A DNA stretch of 64,000 nt from SABI01 sp028532915 (GTDB lineage: Bacteria; Spirochaetota; Spirochaetia; Sphaerochaetales; Sphaerochaetaceae), in NCBI GenBank assembly GCA_963677225.1, contig OY781923.1, positions 1-64,000 on the forward strand, given 5' to 3'. The position numbers and the translations under genes were made by a program. The notes below the pieces were generated by a model that had not been told where the DNA came from, did no database searches, and saw nothing but the letters and a program-made list of their open reading frames with translations. Below, piece after piece: positions 40,257 through 49,286 of this stretch (positions are counted from its first letter, which is position 1; each line of letters starts with the position of its first letter).

Positions 40257-41528
40257 TTAAATATATTGCCAGCTTGAAGGTATGTCAAGCAAGTTACCCC
40301 CGTTTAGGTATAAGTAACACAATAAAAGAGCCGCAATCGCCGCCCTTCTCCTCACAGAGGCTCTTCCAAAAGATGAAAATTGCAGGCAGATTGATGCTGC
40401 AGGAAGGCTTTTAGAGGCAAAACCGAACCAGACAGTTCCTACCGGTTTCTCTTCACTTCCTCCGGCGGGGCCTGCGATACCTGAGATCGCCAAAGAGACA
40501 TCACTTGAGCTTTTCGCCAGAACATTCTCGGCCATCATTATGACGACCTCTTCTGAAACCGCTCCTTTGTCTTCGATCAGTTTCAAGTCGATTCCGAGGA
40601 AAGTACTTTTCGCCTCATTGGCATAGGTAACAAGAGAAGAATGAAAATATGCGCTGCTTCCGCTTTCATCACTGAGGAGCTTACCAACGAGCCCCCCTGT
40701 ACATGATTCGGCACAGCTCACCAGGAGATTGCGGTCTTTCAGAAACGATGTGAAGCGGCTGATCACCTCGACATTCCCCTTCTGCACCAGATCTTCCCCC
40801 AGGTCCGCTTTAAGAGCACTTATGAGAGCATCTCTTTCCTTGTCACTCTTCCCGCTGATATACAGGCTTATCTTATGTTCCTGAACACGTGTTCCCCACA
40901 CGATCCCTTCGGGAGCATGTGCTGCTACGATCTCCTCCAGTTTTGATTCGGGAGTGAGATAGATCGAATACTCATCCCGTTTTACATTCGCATGATCTTC
41001 TTCAAGGGCGAGTATCGGCAGAACCGAATCGAAGAACATCGGATTGAGTTCATGAGGAGGTCCAGGCAGAGCGAATACCTTGACCGTCGCATCTTTGACG
41101 GGAATATCACCATAGAATCCAGGAGCTGTTCCGTTATTGTTCTCGATGATCCTGAATCCCTGCGGAATCTGAACCTGTCTGATATTCGCTCCATTTATTC
41201 TTTCACCGATTCTAGCATACAGTTTCTGATACTCTTTCTCATCTCTTACGAGAGGCACCTGCGCGGCCTCGGCGACTATTGTACGGGTCATATCATCACT
41301 CGTTGGTCCGAGTCCACCGGTGAGGATGACTATATCTGTGTCTTTGATGACCGAAAGGAACTCCCGTTCAAGCCTTTCATCATCAGGAACTATCGTGATC
41401 CGGTTGACATAGAGCCCGACATTCTTCAGTTCCTTCGAAATCAGTTTTGCATGTTTGTCTCCGATTATACCGCGGGTAATCTCTGTACCGATAATAAAAA
41501 TTGAGACAGTTTTCTTATGTTCGTTCAT
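40257..41528 (-). CDS. cinA: CinA: ADP-ribose pyrophosphatase / nicotinamide-nucleotide amidase
   Basis: 423 aa, both CinA domains present. The N-terminal COG1058 molybdopterin-binding-like domain has FIIGTEITRGIIGDKHAK and ILTGGLGPTSDDMTR. The C-terminal PncC-type amidase domain (about 255-415) has SCAESCTGGLVGKLL, DKGAVSEEVV and ISGIAGPAGGSEEKPVGTVW. It recycles NMN in pyridine nucleotide salvage. It begins 5 bp after the lnt stop, so is co-transcribed with lnt and hup; rho follows. Confidence 0.93.
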   Translation of the reverse strand: MNEHKKTVSIFIIGTEITRGIIGDKHAKLISKELKNVGLYVNRITIVPDDERLEREFLSVIKDTDIVILTGGLGPTSDDMTRTIVAEAAQVPLVRDEKEYQKLYARIGERINGANIRQVQIPQGFRIIENNNGTAPGFYGDIPVKDATVKVFALPGPPHELNPMFFDSVLPILALEEDHANVKRDEYSIYLTPESKLEEIVAAHAPEGIVWGTRVQEHKISLYISGKSDKERDALISALKADLGEDLVQKGNVEVISRFTSFLKDRNLLVSCAESCTGGLVGKLLSDESGSSAYFHSSLVTYANEAKSTFLGIDLKLIEDKGAVSEEVVIMMAENVLAKSSSDVSLAISGIAGPAGGSEEKPVGTVWFGFASKSLPAASICLQFSSFGRASVRRRAAIAALLLCYLYLNGGNLLDIPSSWQYI

Positions 41529-41533
41529 GATCG

Positions 41534-43174
41534 TTATTCCTTGATCTTCTTGTAGACAGCTGCGGCAGATAACCAGATAAGCCAGACAAGAGAGATATAT
41601 ATGCTAGATTGAGCCAAAATGTCGACATAGGTGGTATATAACGTATCAGGTCCGTCGCTATACACCGGTACATCGTAAATATTCCATCCTTTCGTAAAAG
41701 GCTCCATCGGATCGATGACTTTACCCGAAGGCATAATCAGAGCTGTTATTCCCGAGTTAGTGCCTCTGATCGTTGATTTTCGTGTTTCAACAGATCTGAA
41801 CACGGCCATTGCAAAATGCTGCATCTCTGCGGAAACGGCTCCCGACCAGCTGTCATTGGTCATATTCACGATGACATCTGCTCCGTTTCGGACGAAGCCG
41901 GCACTCAGATACCCGAAGACATCCTCGAAGCATATGGGAGTCGAGAAGTGCACACCGCTGTCGGTCTCGAATACTACAGGATCGTAACCCGTCTCCCACC
42001 AGTTGTAATCATTGGCAAGCAGCAGGTTGTACAGCCAGGGAAGCTGTTTTTCATATGGAAAATGCTCAGTGAAGGGAACGAGATGCTGTTTGCGGTATGT
42101 TTTCTTGATCTCACCGTTTTCGAACATGATAACGGTATTGTAATCCTTTCTGTTCCACTCTCCGTCGGCTAAGACCGGAGGAAGGGTCTCATCATCAAGC
42201 ACACCCTCGGGATTTCCCGTCAGCAGAGGAACAGGTAAAGATTTGCCAAACTCAATGAACTCTTCAACCAAATCGGCAGTCTCCTCATTCGGACGGTAGG
42301 TCGTATGCCATGCGACCGAGGGGACGAATGCCGTCTCGGACCAGATGATCATATCGGGGTCTTCCCGCAATGCTTCCAGACTGAGTGTCCTCAATGTATT
42401 GAAGTTCCTCTTGTAGGTCGTATAGCCCCCTTTCCAGCTGTCTGCACTATGCTGCACTGTTGCCACACGCCAGGTCTGTTGAGGTTCCTCCTTCTTCCAA
42501 TGAGAGAGAGAGAAGACACCATAGATCCAGATTGCAGCAAATGCGACTGAGAAGATTATCACAAAGAGCCGGTTCTTTTTGAGATAGGCTGAAAATGAGG
42601 CTGGCGTTATATGAGAACTATCTGCAAGATATGCTCCGATAAACGATTGGGGGACTATCAGCAGGAAAGTGAGAATCCAGATTCCGGAAAATGATGCGAT
42701 CTGAATGAACGGAAGATATTGATACATCGCATAGGCGATAGTGCCGTACGGGTATCCGGCGAACCAGGACTGGCTCAGGTAGGCATATGCCACCCAGATG
42801 ATTGCCTGAAGCAGGTATCCTCTTTTCTTGTCGAGAGAAGAGGCCGCTTTCAGAAGGGGGAAAAGAATAACCATCTCGCCGCCTTTGATGATGGGAACCA
42901 GCAAAATGGCGAGAGGGTGAAAGGTTGTCAGCCAGTAATTGAAACATGTATAAAAGGCAAAGCCGAAAATGAAGCCGTAAAAGGCTATCGATTTCCAGCT
43001 TGTCCTCTTAATGATCGCGAAGAGAGGGATCAGTGCGAAAAACGCAATAAAGCCGAACCCGGAAGTTGAAAGGAAGCCCGGAAAAGCAAACGAATATATT
43101 ATCGCCGTCGCAATAAGAGCAATAACCTCAACTACGTAGGTCTTCACACTTCGCTGATGACTGATATTCATCAT
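41534..43174 (-). CDS. lnt: Apolipoprotein N-acyltransferase
   Basis: 546 aa inner-membrane enzyme that adds the third acyl chain to lipoproteins. About six N-terminal helices (ALIPLFAIIKRTSWKSIAF; FAGYPYGTIAYAMYQY) precede a nitrilase domain with Glu in IWSETAFVPS, Lys in YRKQHLVPFTEHFPYE and the catalytic Cys in TPICFEDVFGYL. A C-terminal helix closes it. The ATG at 43174 begins one base after the hup stop and depends on coupled translation (no clear Shine-Dalgarno). It supports a diderm cell with triacylated lipoproteins, such as the Kelch lipoprotein in this window. Confidence 0.94.
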   Translation of the reverse strand: MMNISHQRSVKTYVVEVIALIATAIIYSFAFPGFLSTSGFGFIAFFALIPLFAIIKRTSWKSIAFYGFIFGFAFYTCFNYWLTTFHPLAILLVPIIKGGEMVILFPLLKAASSLDKKRGYLLQAIIWVAYAYLSQSWFAGYPYGTIAYAMYQYLPFIQIASFSGIWILTFLLIVPQSFIGAYLADSSHITPASFSAYLKKNRLFVIIFSVAFAAIWIYGVFSLSHWKKEEPQQTWRVATVQHSADSWKGGYTTYKRNFNTLRTLSLEALREDPDMIIWSETAFVPSVAWHTTYRPNEETADLVEEFIEFGKSLPVPLLTGNPEGVLDDETLPPVLADGEWNRKDYNTVIMFENGEIKKTYRKQHLVPFTEHFPYEKQLPWLYNLLLANDYNWWETGYDPVVFETDSGVHFSTPICFEDVFGYLSAGFVRNGADVIVNMTNDSWSGAVSAEMQHFAMAVFRSVETRKSTIRGTNSGITALIMPSGKVIDPMEPFTKGWNIYDVPVYSDGPDTLYTTYVDILAQSSIYISLVWLIWLSAAAVYKKIKE

Positions 43175-43175
43175 G

Positions 43176-43493
43176 TTACTTGTTTGAATCTGACGCTCTA
43201 AGGTCCCAGACAAAATCTTTCAGCTCTTTTCCAGGTCTGAAAATCGCTACACCATGTGTATCGACTGCAACCAGTTCGCCGGTCTTGGGATTTCTCGCCT
43301 TCTCCCGGCCTTTTCTGGTACGGACTTCGAAGGTGCCGAATCCACGCAATTCAATCACACGATCCTGTTCCAGACCTCTTTTTACTTCTTCAAAGAATTC
43401 ATCGATGACAGCATGGACCTCCGGGCGGTTGATGCCCAGTTTTTCCTGAATGCTCTCGATGATCTCAGCTTTTGTTAATTTATTTGATGCCAT
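43176..43493 (-). CDS. hup: HU-family DNA-binding protein
   Basis: 105 aa. HU/IHF signature: KLTKAEIIESIQEKLGINRPEV, then VIELRGFGTFEVRTRKGREKARNPKTG in two parts, and IFRPGKELKDFV. Slightly longer than E. coli HU (90 aa) with a short C-terminal tail (WDLRASDSNK). It compacts DNA as a dimer. It lies between rpsT (29 bp upstream) and lnt. Confidence 0.94.
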   Translation of the reverse strand: MASNKLTKAEIIESIQEKLGINRPEVHAVIDEFFEEVKRGLEQDRVIELRGFGTFEVRTRKGREKARNPKTGELVAVDTHGVAIFRPGKELKDFVWDLRASDSNK

Positions 43494-43522
43494 GAACTAC
43501 TCCTGTCAATTAAATTCACTAA

Positions 43523-43792
43523 TTACGCTTTGTCCACCGCATTAAACTGAGCCTGAAGTCTAGATTTTTTACGAGAAACTGTATTGGCGTGGAACACACC
43601 CTTCGACCCTGCAGTATCAAGCAACTTGATTGCCAGATCGAACTTCTCTTTCACGTTAGAAGTATCATTACTACTAGCTGCATTCTGAAAACTTTTAATT
43701 GCAGTTCTCACTGCACTTTTTGTTTCTCTATTTCTTAATCTTCTTTTTTCGTTCTGGCGCTCTCTTTTAGCGGCCGAGCTACTATTGAACAC
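43523..43792 (-). CDS. rpsT: 30S ribosomal protein S20
   Basis: 89 aa. SSSAAKRERQNEKRRLRNRE and the later LLDTAGSKGVFHANTVSRKK are S20 features. It binds 16S rRNA. The start is GTG at 43792 with GGAGG at 6 nt; the longer frame from 43816 would include that ribosome-binding site. A promoter lies about 75 bp upstream. First gene of the rpsT-hup-lnt-cinA group. Confidence 0.93.
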   Translation of the reverse strand: MFNSSSAAKRERQNEKRRLRNRETKSAVRTAIKSFQNAASSNDTSNVKEKFDLAIKLLDTAGSKGVFHANTVSRKKSRLQAQFNAVDKA

Positions 43793-43866
43793 GTTATACC
43801 TCCAACGGTTTATCAATTATATAAGTTCAAGGGAATTATTCCGGTGATATGAACCAACGGATACAC

Positions 43867-43895
43867 AAAATATCATACTCCGTAAAATCGGTCAA
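43867..43895 (-). promoter_or_regulatory. Promoter of the rpsT-hup-lnt group
   Basis: On the minus strand, TTGACC (43890-43895) is 17 bp from TATTTT (43867-43872). The position suits rpsT, giving a leader of about 70 nt that could serve ribosomal-protein autoregulation. Confidence 0.55.
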
Positions 43896-43919
43896 TACAA
43901 TAGTTTACAAAGTATTGCA

Positions 43920-45029
43920 TCACGGTGAAAGAATTTCTTCCAAATATGCCTTATCGACATCCCATCTTTTATGCTGAGTATCATAGGTAAGCTTTCTGAA
44001 CGGGATCACAATGCTTCTTCCATCTATGCTCGTCACAGTAATCTTTCTGCTGAGAATATTTACATCGCTGACACGCATGGTTTCATGAAGGATTCTGAGC
44101 TTGCTCCCTTCTGAAGGAAGTCCCTTCTTCTCTTCGACGTAAAAATCGTACTCGTAGGACAGACAACACAGCAATCTGCCGCACGGTCCGGAAATCTTCG
44201 TGGAATTCAATGAAAGATTCTGTTCCTTGGCCATCTTTATCGAGACAGGATTCATCTTGTCGGCCAGACAGTGACAGCAGTAGTCACGTCCGCAGACTGC
44301 AAGACCGCCGAGCACCCGGGATTCATCGCGAACCCCTATCTGCCTCAACTCGATTCTTATCCGGAAGATACTTACCAGGTCTCTCACCAGTTCACGGAAA
44401 TCAACACGATTTGCGCTGGTGAAAAAGAAGATGATCTTGGGTTCTCCGAAAAGATAATGTGCATTGACAAGTTTCATATCGAGGCCATGTGCCGCGATCT
44501 TCTCCCTGCACAGTCTCAACGCATCATCTTCCTGCATACTCAATTCATCATGCTTACGTGTATCTTCTTCGGTAACGATGTGGTCGATCCAGTCTATCTC
44601 ACCGGTAATCTCCACCATATCCTTCTCGAATTCGACATCTTCGGCTTCTTCACTGTTATGTAAGGGAAGATTCTCTTTAGGGATATCGATTCCCAGTTCG
44701 TCACTGGATGCAAGCAGATCATTCTCTTCATCTTCAGCTTTATTGACACAATCTCCATGCAAACGGGCTCCGTGACATTCGACCGAACCCGGCTGATACT
44801 GGCCGATTTCCATTGCCGAACCGGCGATAATCCCATAGTCAAGTCCGAAACGGGAAGGGTATACAACCCTCTCATCTTTCTTCAATTTACGATGGAAGGC
44901 ACAAACAGTTAATTCGTTGCTTGCTGGGCTTTTGACCAGATATATATATCCGTATTTCTCATGCTTTGAAGGTGTCTGCTGCTTACTATCTTCTCGCCTA
45001 GTGTGTATCTGAGGCTTGTTATTCTTCAT
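43920..45029 (-). CDS. ricT: PSP1/RicT (YaaT)-like protein
   Basis: 369 aa. Family core about 185-330: FFFTSANRVDFRELVRDLV, RQIGVRDESRVLGG, AVCGRDYCCHCLADKMNPVSIKM in two parts, and SGPCGRLLCCLSYEYDFY. These Cys are the Fe-S ligands described for RicT of Bacillus. The N-terminal 180 residues include an acidic insert absent from shorter homologues. RicT acts with RNase Y in mRNA maturation in Bacillus; the role here is inferred. It has its own promoter and is divergent from tatD. Confidence 0.88.
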   Translation of the reverse strand: MKNNKPQIHTRREDSKQQTPSKHEKYGYIYLVKSPASNELTVCAFHRKLKKDERVVYPSRFGLDYGIIAGSAMEIGQYQPGSVECHGARLHGDCVNKAEDEENDLLASSDELGIDIPKENLPLHNSEEAEDVEFEKDMVEITGEIDWIDHIVTEEDTRKHDELSMQEDDALRLCREKIAAHGLDMKLVNAHYLFGEPKIIFFFTSANRVDFRELVRDLVSIFRIRIELRQIGVRDESRVLGGLAVCGRDYCCHCLADKMNPVSIKMAKEQNLSLNSTKISGPCGRLLCCLSYEYDFYVEEKKGLPSEGSKLRILHETMRVSDVNILSRKITVTSIDGRSIVIPFRKLTYDTQHKRWDVDKAYLEEILSP

Positions 45030-45082
45030 CTATGTCCTTATTTCCTTAATGCGAAAACCACTACAAATCTTTAACTTGAATT

Positions 45083-45111
45083 AAATTACCATGTAGCGTC
45101 AAAATTGTCAA
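45083..45111 (-). promoter_or_regulatory. Promoter of ricT
   Basis: On the minus strand, a consensus TTGACA (45106-45111) is 17 bp from TAATTT (45083-45088), about 50 bp before the start codon. Confidence 0.6.
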
Positions 45112-45125
45112 ACAGTAAATCCTCC

Positions 45126-45154
45126 TTGACGCCAACGGTGGTTCATGATATCTT
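45126..45154 (+). promoter_or_regulatory. Promoter of tatD-dus
   Basis: TTGACG (45126-45131) and TATCTT (45149-45154) are 17 bp apart. A small stem-loop (TACATC/GATGTA, about 45160-45178) would lie at the very 5' end of the mRNA. Confidence 0.6.
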
Positions 45155-45203
45155 ACACGTACATCCATTATAGATGTAAATGTTCACTAAATCAGGAAAA
45201 ATC

Positions 45204-45983
45204 ATGAAATTATTTGATACTCACGCCCACATCGGGTTAATACATGAAGATCAGATGGAGCAGTTGCTCATCATCCAGCGCGCTAAACGAAAAGCCGTAT
45301 CTCACATTGTGAGTATATGTAATAGTCTTATAGATTTCGAGATTGTCTACAACAATTTGAAAACTGCCGACGGCGTATATCATGCGGTGGGAGTATCTCC
45401 TTCTGAAGTCACGAACCCGGGATTCAACTGGGAGCAGAAGATCAATGAATTCTCCAAACTGGAAAGAGTCATCGCCATAGGAGAAATCGGCCTCGATTAC
45501 TACAGAAACTACGGAGACAAGAACTCTCAGGTCGAACTGTTCATCAAACAGCTTGATATCGCCCGTTCTTTGAAGTTCCCGGTGATCATCCACAACAGAG
45601 ATGCCGGAAAAGATATCCTCAGCATTCTCAAGACAAGATTAGGGGAGGATGGAGGAATCTTCCACTGCTACAGCGAAGACTGGAATTTCGCACGTGAGGC
45701 TCTGGATCTGCCGATGTTCTTCTCTTTTGCAGGAAACATCACCTACAAGAATGTCCGACATCTTCATGAGACGATCTATAATCTCCCTCTGGACAGGATC
45801 CTCATCGAATCGGAAAGCCCGTTCATGGTTCCTTCCGCATATAAGGGAAAGAGAAACAAACCGGCGTACCTTGAGGAGACGGCGATGGCAGTGGCGAATA
45901 TAAAAGGGCTGGATCTGGAAGAGACCGCCGATGCACTGTACAAAAACAGTCTGAGAGCTTTCAAACTGCCCGAAGAGGATTAA
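45204..45983 (+). CDS. tatD: TatD-family metal-dependent DNase
   Basis: 259 aa. Metal and catalytic residues: FDTHAHIG (HxH), IGEIGLDYYRN, PVIIHNRDAG, IFHCYS and LIESESPFMVP. The family carries 3'-5' DNase activity and D-aminoacyl-tRNA deacylase-like activity. The ATG at 45204 (AGGA at about 7 nt) starts exactly at the family N-terminus; the longer frame is not needed. It is followed 10 bp later by dus. Confidence 0.93.
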   Translation: MKLFDTHAHIGLIHEDQMEQLLIIQRAKRKAVSHIVSICNSLIDFEIVYNNLKTADGVYHAVGVSPSEVTNPGFNWEQKINEFSKLERVIAIGEIGLDYYRNYGDKNSQVELFIKQLDIARSLKFPVIIHNRDAGKDILSILKTRLGEDGGIFHCYSEDWNFAREALDLPMFFSFAGNITYKNVRHLHETIYNLPLDRILIESESPFMVPSAYKGKRNKPAYLEETAMAVANIKGLDLEETADALYKNSLRAFKLPEED

Positions 45984-45993
45984 CCGCGGGGTC

Positions 45994-47022
45994 ATGAATT
46001 CTCAAGAAAAAACCTCATCTTTATACCACAGCGTCACCATAGGAAATATGACCTTTGACGGCAATCTCTTTCTGGCTCCGCTCGCAGGATACACGGACAG
46101 GGCCTTTCGCTCTGTGTGCATCGAAAACGGAGCATCTTTCACCTATACCGAGATGGTGAGTGCCGAGGGGCTGGCACGAGAAAGCGCCAACACCGAAAAG
46201 CTTCTTATCCGGGCCCGAAACGAAGAATTCCTGGGGGTTCAGATCTTCATGAACGACTCTTCGGTGTCGATGAGATCTCTTGAAAAACTGCTGAAATACA
46301 ACCCTTCAATCATCGATATCAATTGCGGATGTCCCGTACCGAAAGTCGTCAAGACCGGAGCCGGAAGCGCCCTGATGAACGAACCTGAAAAAATTCGAAA
46401 GATGGTTGAGGAATTGAAAGAACATACAGATATCCCCATCTCGATAAAGATACGAAAAGGCTGGAATGAGACATCGGTCAATTTCAGGGAAGTCGCCGCG
46501 GCAGCAGTCGGTGCCGGAGTGGATATGATCACGATGCATGCCCGTACCAGAAGCATGTACTATTCAGGAAGTGCGGACTGGGACTCGCTGAAAGAATTAA
46601 AAGACTACACCCGTAAAACGGCCCCTTCGGTCATCATCTTCGGTTCCGGTGATCTGTTCACACCGCAATCGGCTAAAGATATGCTCGAACAGACAGGAAT
46701 CGACGGAGTTATGTTCGCAAGAGGAGCTATCGGCAATCCATTCATCTTTGAAAGGACAAAGGCCCTTCTTACCGGAAAACCGCAAGAGGAACCGCCGCTT
46801 GAAACAAGACTTCAGGTAATGCTGAGACAGCTCCATCTTATGGGAACCTACAGCGGTGAGCAGCTGGCCTGCAGAGAGATGAGAAAGCATGCTGCGAGTT
46901 ATCTCAAAGGCCTCCCCCACGGAGCAAGAGCAAAGCAGGCACTGGTTAAGGCAACGACATTCCATGAATACGAAAGGGTATGTGACAGCCTGTTGAACGG
47001 GACGTTGATACCGCTCAATTGA
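45994..47022 (+). CDS. dus: tRNA-dihydrouridine synthase
   Basis: 342 aa FMN enzyme reducing uridines in tRNA. Seen: LAPLAGYTDRAFRSVC, EMVSAEGLAR, INCGCPVPKVVKTGAGSALM with the catalytic Cys, ISIKIRKGW, MHARTRSMYYSGSADW and FGSGDLFTPQSAKDML. The last 46 bp of the gene and its stop are also present beyond the insertion sequence (49181-49226), because the element duplicated its target. The gene itself is intact. Confidence 0.94.
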   Translation: MNSQEKTSSLYHSVTIGNMTFDGNLFLAPLAGYTDRAFRSVCIENGASFTYTEMVSAEGLARESANTEKLLIRARNEEFLGVQIFMNDSSVSMRSLEKLLKYNPSIIDINCGCPVPKVVKTGAGSALMNEPEKIRKMVEELKEHTDIPISIKIRKGWNETSVNFREVAAAAVGAGVDMITMHARTRSMYYSGSADWDSLKELKDYTRKTAPSVIIFGSGDLFTPQSAKDMLEQTGIDGVMFARGAIGNPFIFERTKALLTGKPQEEPPLETRLQVMLRQLHLMGTYSGEQLACREMRKHAASYLKGLPHGARAKQALVKATTFHEYERVCDSLLNGTLIPLN

Positions 47023-47050
47023 CCTCCATGTTTGTTCCGTGATAGCATAT
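46977..47050 (+). repeat. Left copy of 74-bp target-site duplication
   Basis: Starts GGTATGTGACAGCC inside dus and ends GATAGCATAT. It is identical to 49181-49254. One further G on the left also matches, so the repeat could be counted as 75 bp. Confidence 0.95.
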
Positions 47051-47067
47051 CCTGACTTCAGAAGCTG
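47051..47067 (+). repeat. Left terminal inverted repeat of the IS element
   Basis: CCTGACTTCAGAAGCTG; matches the complement of the right end at 15 of 17 positions. Confidence 0.85.
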
Positions 47068-47095
47068 AAAAAGGTAAAATTAGATGTAAAACAAA

Positions 47096-47117
47096 TAGCC
47101 ATAAATAGTTATGGCTA
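47096..47117 (-). terminator. Stem-loop downstream of the transposase gene
   Basis: TAGCCATAA and TTATGGCTA form a perfect 9-bp stem with a 4-nt loop inside the IS, between transposase and left end. In minus-strand RNA it is followed by a T-rich stretch (TTTGTTTTAC), so it can terminate the transposase mRNA, and it may hinder read-through from dus. Confidence 0.55.
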
Positions 47118-47157
47118 GCGTGTTGTACAGATATGTGTAGCGAATTCATTCACGTGT

Positions 47158-49008
47158 TCATTTTTTTGTCTCTGCAATCAGTGATTTCATTTTCCCGAGG
47201 GTTAGGTATCGGTTTGAGAAGTCGATACCGAGTTCTTTGCCTATATCATCGAGCACTTCGTCAAAGTGATCGAATGCGAACAGATTCCCGCCTACCAGCG
47301 TCCCACAGGCCTTTGAAAGACTTTCCTGGATACTTGAAGCTGAATATTTCCATTCTAGCCTGTGCTGCAGCAGGCGCATCAGTACCATGGAGATGAAACA
47401 CACCAGGAAGTGTGCCCGTATGCGGTCCTGAGTCCAGACGAATACGGGCCGTGCCTGGAGATCGCTCTTGGTAACTTTGAACGTCTCTTCAATCCTCCAC
47501 AACCCATGGTACATGTCTACGATATCCAGATCCCCAAGCTCCCTGTTCAGTTCGAAGAATCCGTCCGATTTGGAAAAACGGCACCGCTGTCCATCCTTGA
47601 ATGGCCGAGTTCCCTTCTCAAGGCCCCTGACATTGGTACAGATTACATAGTACCCATCAAGAGATTCCTCCTCACGAATTTTTTCCTCATCAAGGGAGAG
47701 TACGTAGGCATCTACATTGACGCCCTCACCCTTTGTATCGACAGGTTCCTTGAGAATATACTTCCGGCTGCCGAAGACCAGTTCAAGAGCATTCTTCGAC
47801 GTACTTCCAATCAACCTGCGCGTCTTGTCCAACACCTTCTCACGTCCCTTGCGCTCGCGTTCGGCATACTTGCGACTCCACATAACAATCTGGTGTTCAT
47901 TGATCTTCACTGTGGATTTTCCTCCGCTCGGCGAGGTTACCTTGATGTAACGCGGCGTGGTTCGACTCTTGTACTTGAATTCCAGGATACCCGTATCCTT
48001 GTCGTACAACTCTGTGTACCCCTCTTGGTTCAGCATGTAGGCAGTGAATTTTGCATCTGCCTTTCTGGCCGAAGAGCTGATGACGTACCCTTTGTGTTTG
48101 AGAAGGATGTCGCGGATGTTATCCCCTCCCATCATACCCTTGTCAGCAACGACAATCATGTGTGACATGCCGAAATCGTCGAATGATGCATCCATCATCG
48201 GGATGAGCGTCTTACTGTCATGGCAGTTGCCCGGGAACAGCTCATAGGAGACCGGGATCCCCATTTCATCCATGAAGAGACCCAACTGAACGATCGGTGT
48301 GGTTCGGTGCTCTTTAGAATACCCCTTCTTGCGAAGTCCTTCACTTACGACACCATCATCCCCGGTGATGTCAGTGTCATTCTCATCGATCTCGAAGTAA
48401 TAGTTGGTTACATCGTAAAATAGCAGCAGCGTATCCCTGTGGTAGATCCTGCATATTTTTTCATGCAGCTTCGCCATCAAATCAGTACGATACTTCAGCA
48501 GGAAATCGAGGCTCGAGTATACATTGTCCAGACTGTAGGCGCTGTCTTCCAGGAACGTATGACGTCCTTCCCACGCACCCTTCTTGGAATCGGGGAACAG
48601 CAGACGATTGAACACCAGCATCTTCAGCACGGAGTTTGGATTATGTTCCCGTTTCGTATAGCGTCTACGATTGTCCATGAACTCGTCAATTTCCAGCTGA
48701 TGGTACAGCTTGGAAAAGGCGGCGTAGCCGATATTCTTGCGAAGCGTTTCGTTTTGAGGGATTTTCTCCTTCCCATCCAGGCTCAACCGGTACTGGTTCT
48801 TTCCCTCCTCAGCCTGCCGAGTAAGATCAGCTGCCCGTAATTTTGCCCATGCAATAGGATCTTCGTGTTCACGCTCCAGAACGTCGAGAAATCCAAGGTT
48901 TTCGATTACTCTGCTACGATTATTGCCAGTGCTCACATCACGGTAGGACTGAATGATACATACCGCTGTCCTGCCGGTCTTCTTGTTTGGGATCTGTCTG
49001 ACGAACAT
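47158..49008 (-). CDS. IS1634-type DDE transposase
   Basis: 616 aa. Catalytic residues read as LLFYDVTNYYFEIDE (first Asp), IVVADKGMMGGDNI (second Asp) and YHGLWRIEETFKVTKSDL (the Y-R-E-K signature with the catalytic Glu). TTPIVQLGLFMDEMGIPVSY is also typical of the group. The start is ATG at 49008 with GGAGG at 6 nt; the longer frame to 49035 runs through the ribosome-binding site. No frameshift or internal stop, so it is likely functional. Confidence 0.95.
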   Translation of the reverse strand: MFVRQIPNKKTGRTAVCIIQSYRDVSTGNNRSRVIENLGFLDVLEREHEDPIAWAKLRAADLTRQAEEGKNQYRLSLDGKEKIPQNETLRKNIGYAAFSKLYHQLEIDEFMDNRRRYTKREHNPNSVLKMLVFNRLLFPDSKKGAWEGRHTFLEDSAYSLDNVYSSLDFLLKYRTDLMAKLHEKICRIYHRDTLLLFYDVTNYYFEIDENDTDITGDDGVVSEGLRKKGYSKEHRTTPIVQLGLFMDEMGIPVSYELFPGNCHDSKTLIPMMDASFDDFGMSHMIVVADKGMMGGDNIRDILLKHKGYVISSSARKADAKFTAYMLNQEGYTELYDKDTGILEFKYKSRTTPRYIKVTSPSGGKSTVKINEHQIVMWSRKYAERERKGREKVLDKTRRLIGSTSKNALELVFGSRKYILKEPVDTKGEGVNVDAYVLSLDEEKIREEESLDGYYVICTNVRGLEKGTRPFKDGQRCRFSKSDGFFELNRELGDLDIVDMYHGLWRIEETFKVTKSDLQARPVFVWTQDRIRAHFLVCFISMVLMRLLQHRLEWKYSASSIQESLSKACGTLVGGNLFAFDHFDEVLDDIGKELGIDFSNRYLTLGKMKSLIAETKK

Positions 49009-49163
49009 CTTCTGCCTCCTAACGATAGTATACAACAGATGATGCCTCCAGTCAATTATCTATGATTATCTAACTATATATGTTTTTCAAAAAGACGTAA
49101 AAATAACCAGATTCTTCATCTGGCTTCGTTATTCCCTTGTTATCCTCCGTTTTTCACTCATGG

Positions 49164-49180
49164 CAACTTCTGAAGTCCGG
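49164..49180 (-). repeat. Right terminal inverted repeat of the IS element
   Basis: Complement reads CCGGACTTCAGAAGTTG; pairs with the left end at 47051. Confidence 0.85.
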
Positions 49181-49254
49181 GGTATGTGACAGCCTGTTGA
49201 ACGGGACGTTGATACCGCTCAATTGACCTCCATGTTTGTTCCGTGATAGCATAT
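49181..49254 (+). repeat. Right copy of 74-bp target-site duplication
   Basis: Identical to 46977-47050. It contains a 46-bp remnant of the dus 3' end followed by the original dus-purD spacer, so the region just before the purD-like gene is preserved. The IS also separates it from any read-through from tatD-dus. Confidence 0.95.
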
Positions 49255-49286
49255 ATCCCAGTATGAATAAAGGAGATTGAAGGCTC

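Larger units (their letters stand above)
47051..49180 (-). mobile_element. IS1634/IS4-superfamily insertion sequence (about 2.13 kb)
   Basis: Bounded by imperfect terminal inverted repeats: left CCTGACTTCAGAAGCTG (47051-47067) and, reading inward, right CCGGACTTCAGAAGTTG (49164-49180), 15 of 17 positions alike. It encodes one full-length DDE transposase and is flanked by identical 74-bp direct repeats. IS1634 and IS1549 are known for such unusually long, variable target duplications. The intact frame and identical flanks mean a recent, probably active, insertion. It separates dus from the purD-like gene. Confidence 0.95.

Noticed and set aside
43176..43213. Longer start for lnt inside hup
   Set aside because: Would overlap the hup end by 13 codons with no ribosome-binding site; the ATG one base after the hup stop matches coupled translation.
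47362..48165. 267-codon plus-strand frame inside the IS element
   Set aside because: It lies antisense within the transposase gene, has no ribosome-binding site and no family resemblance; the transposase frame explains the region.
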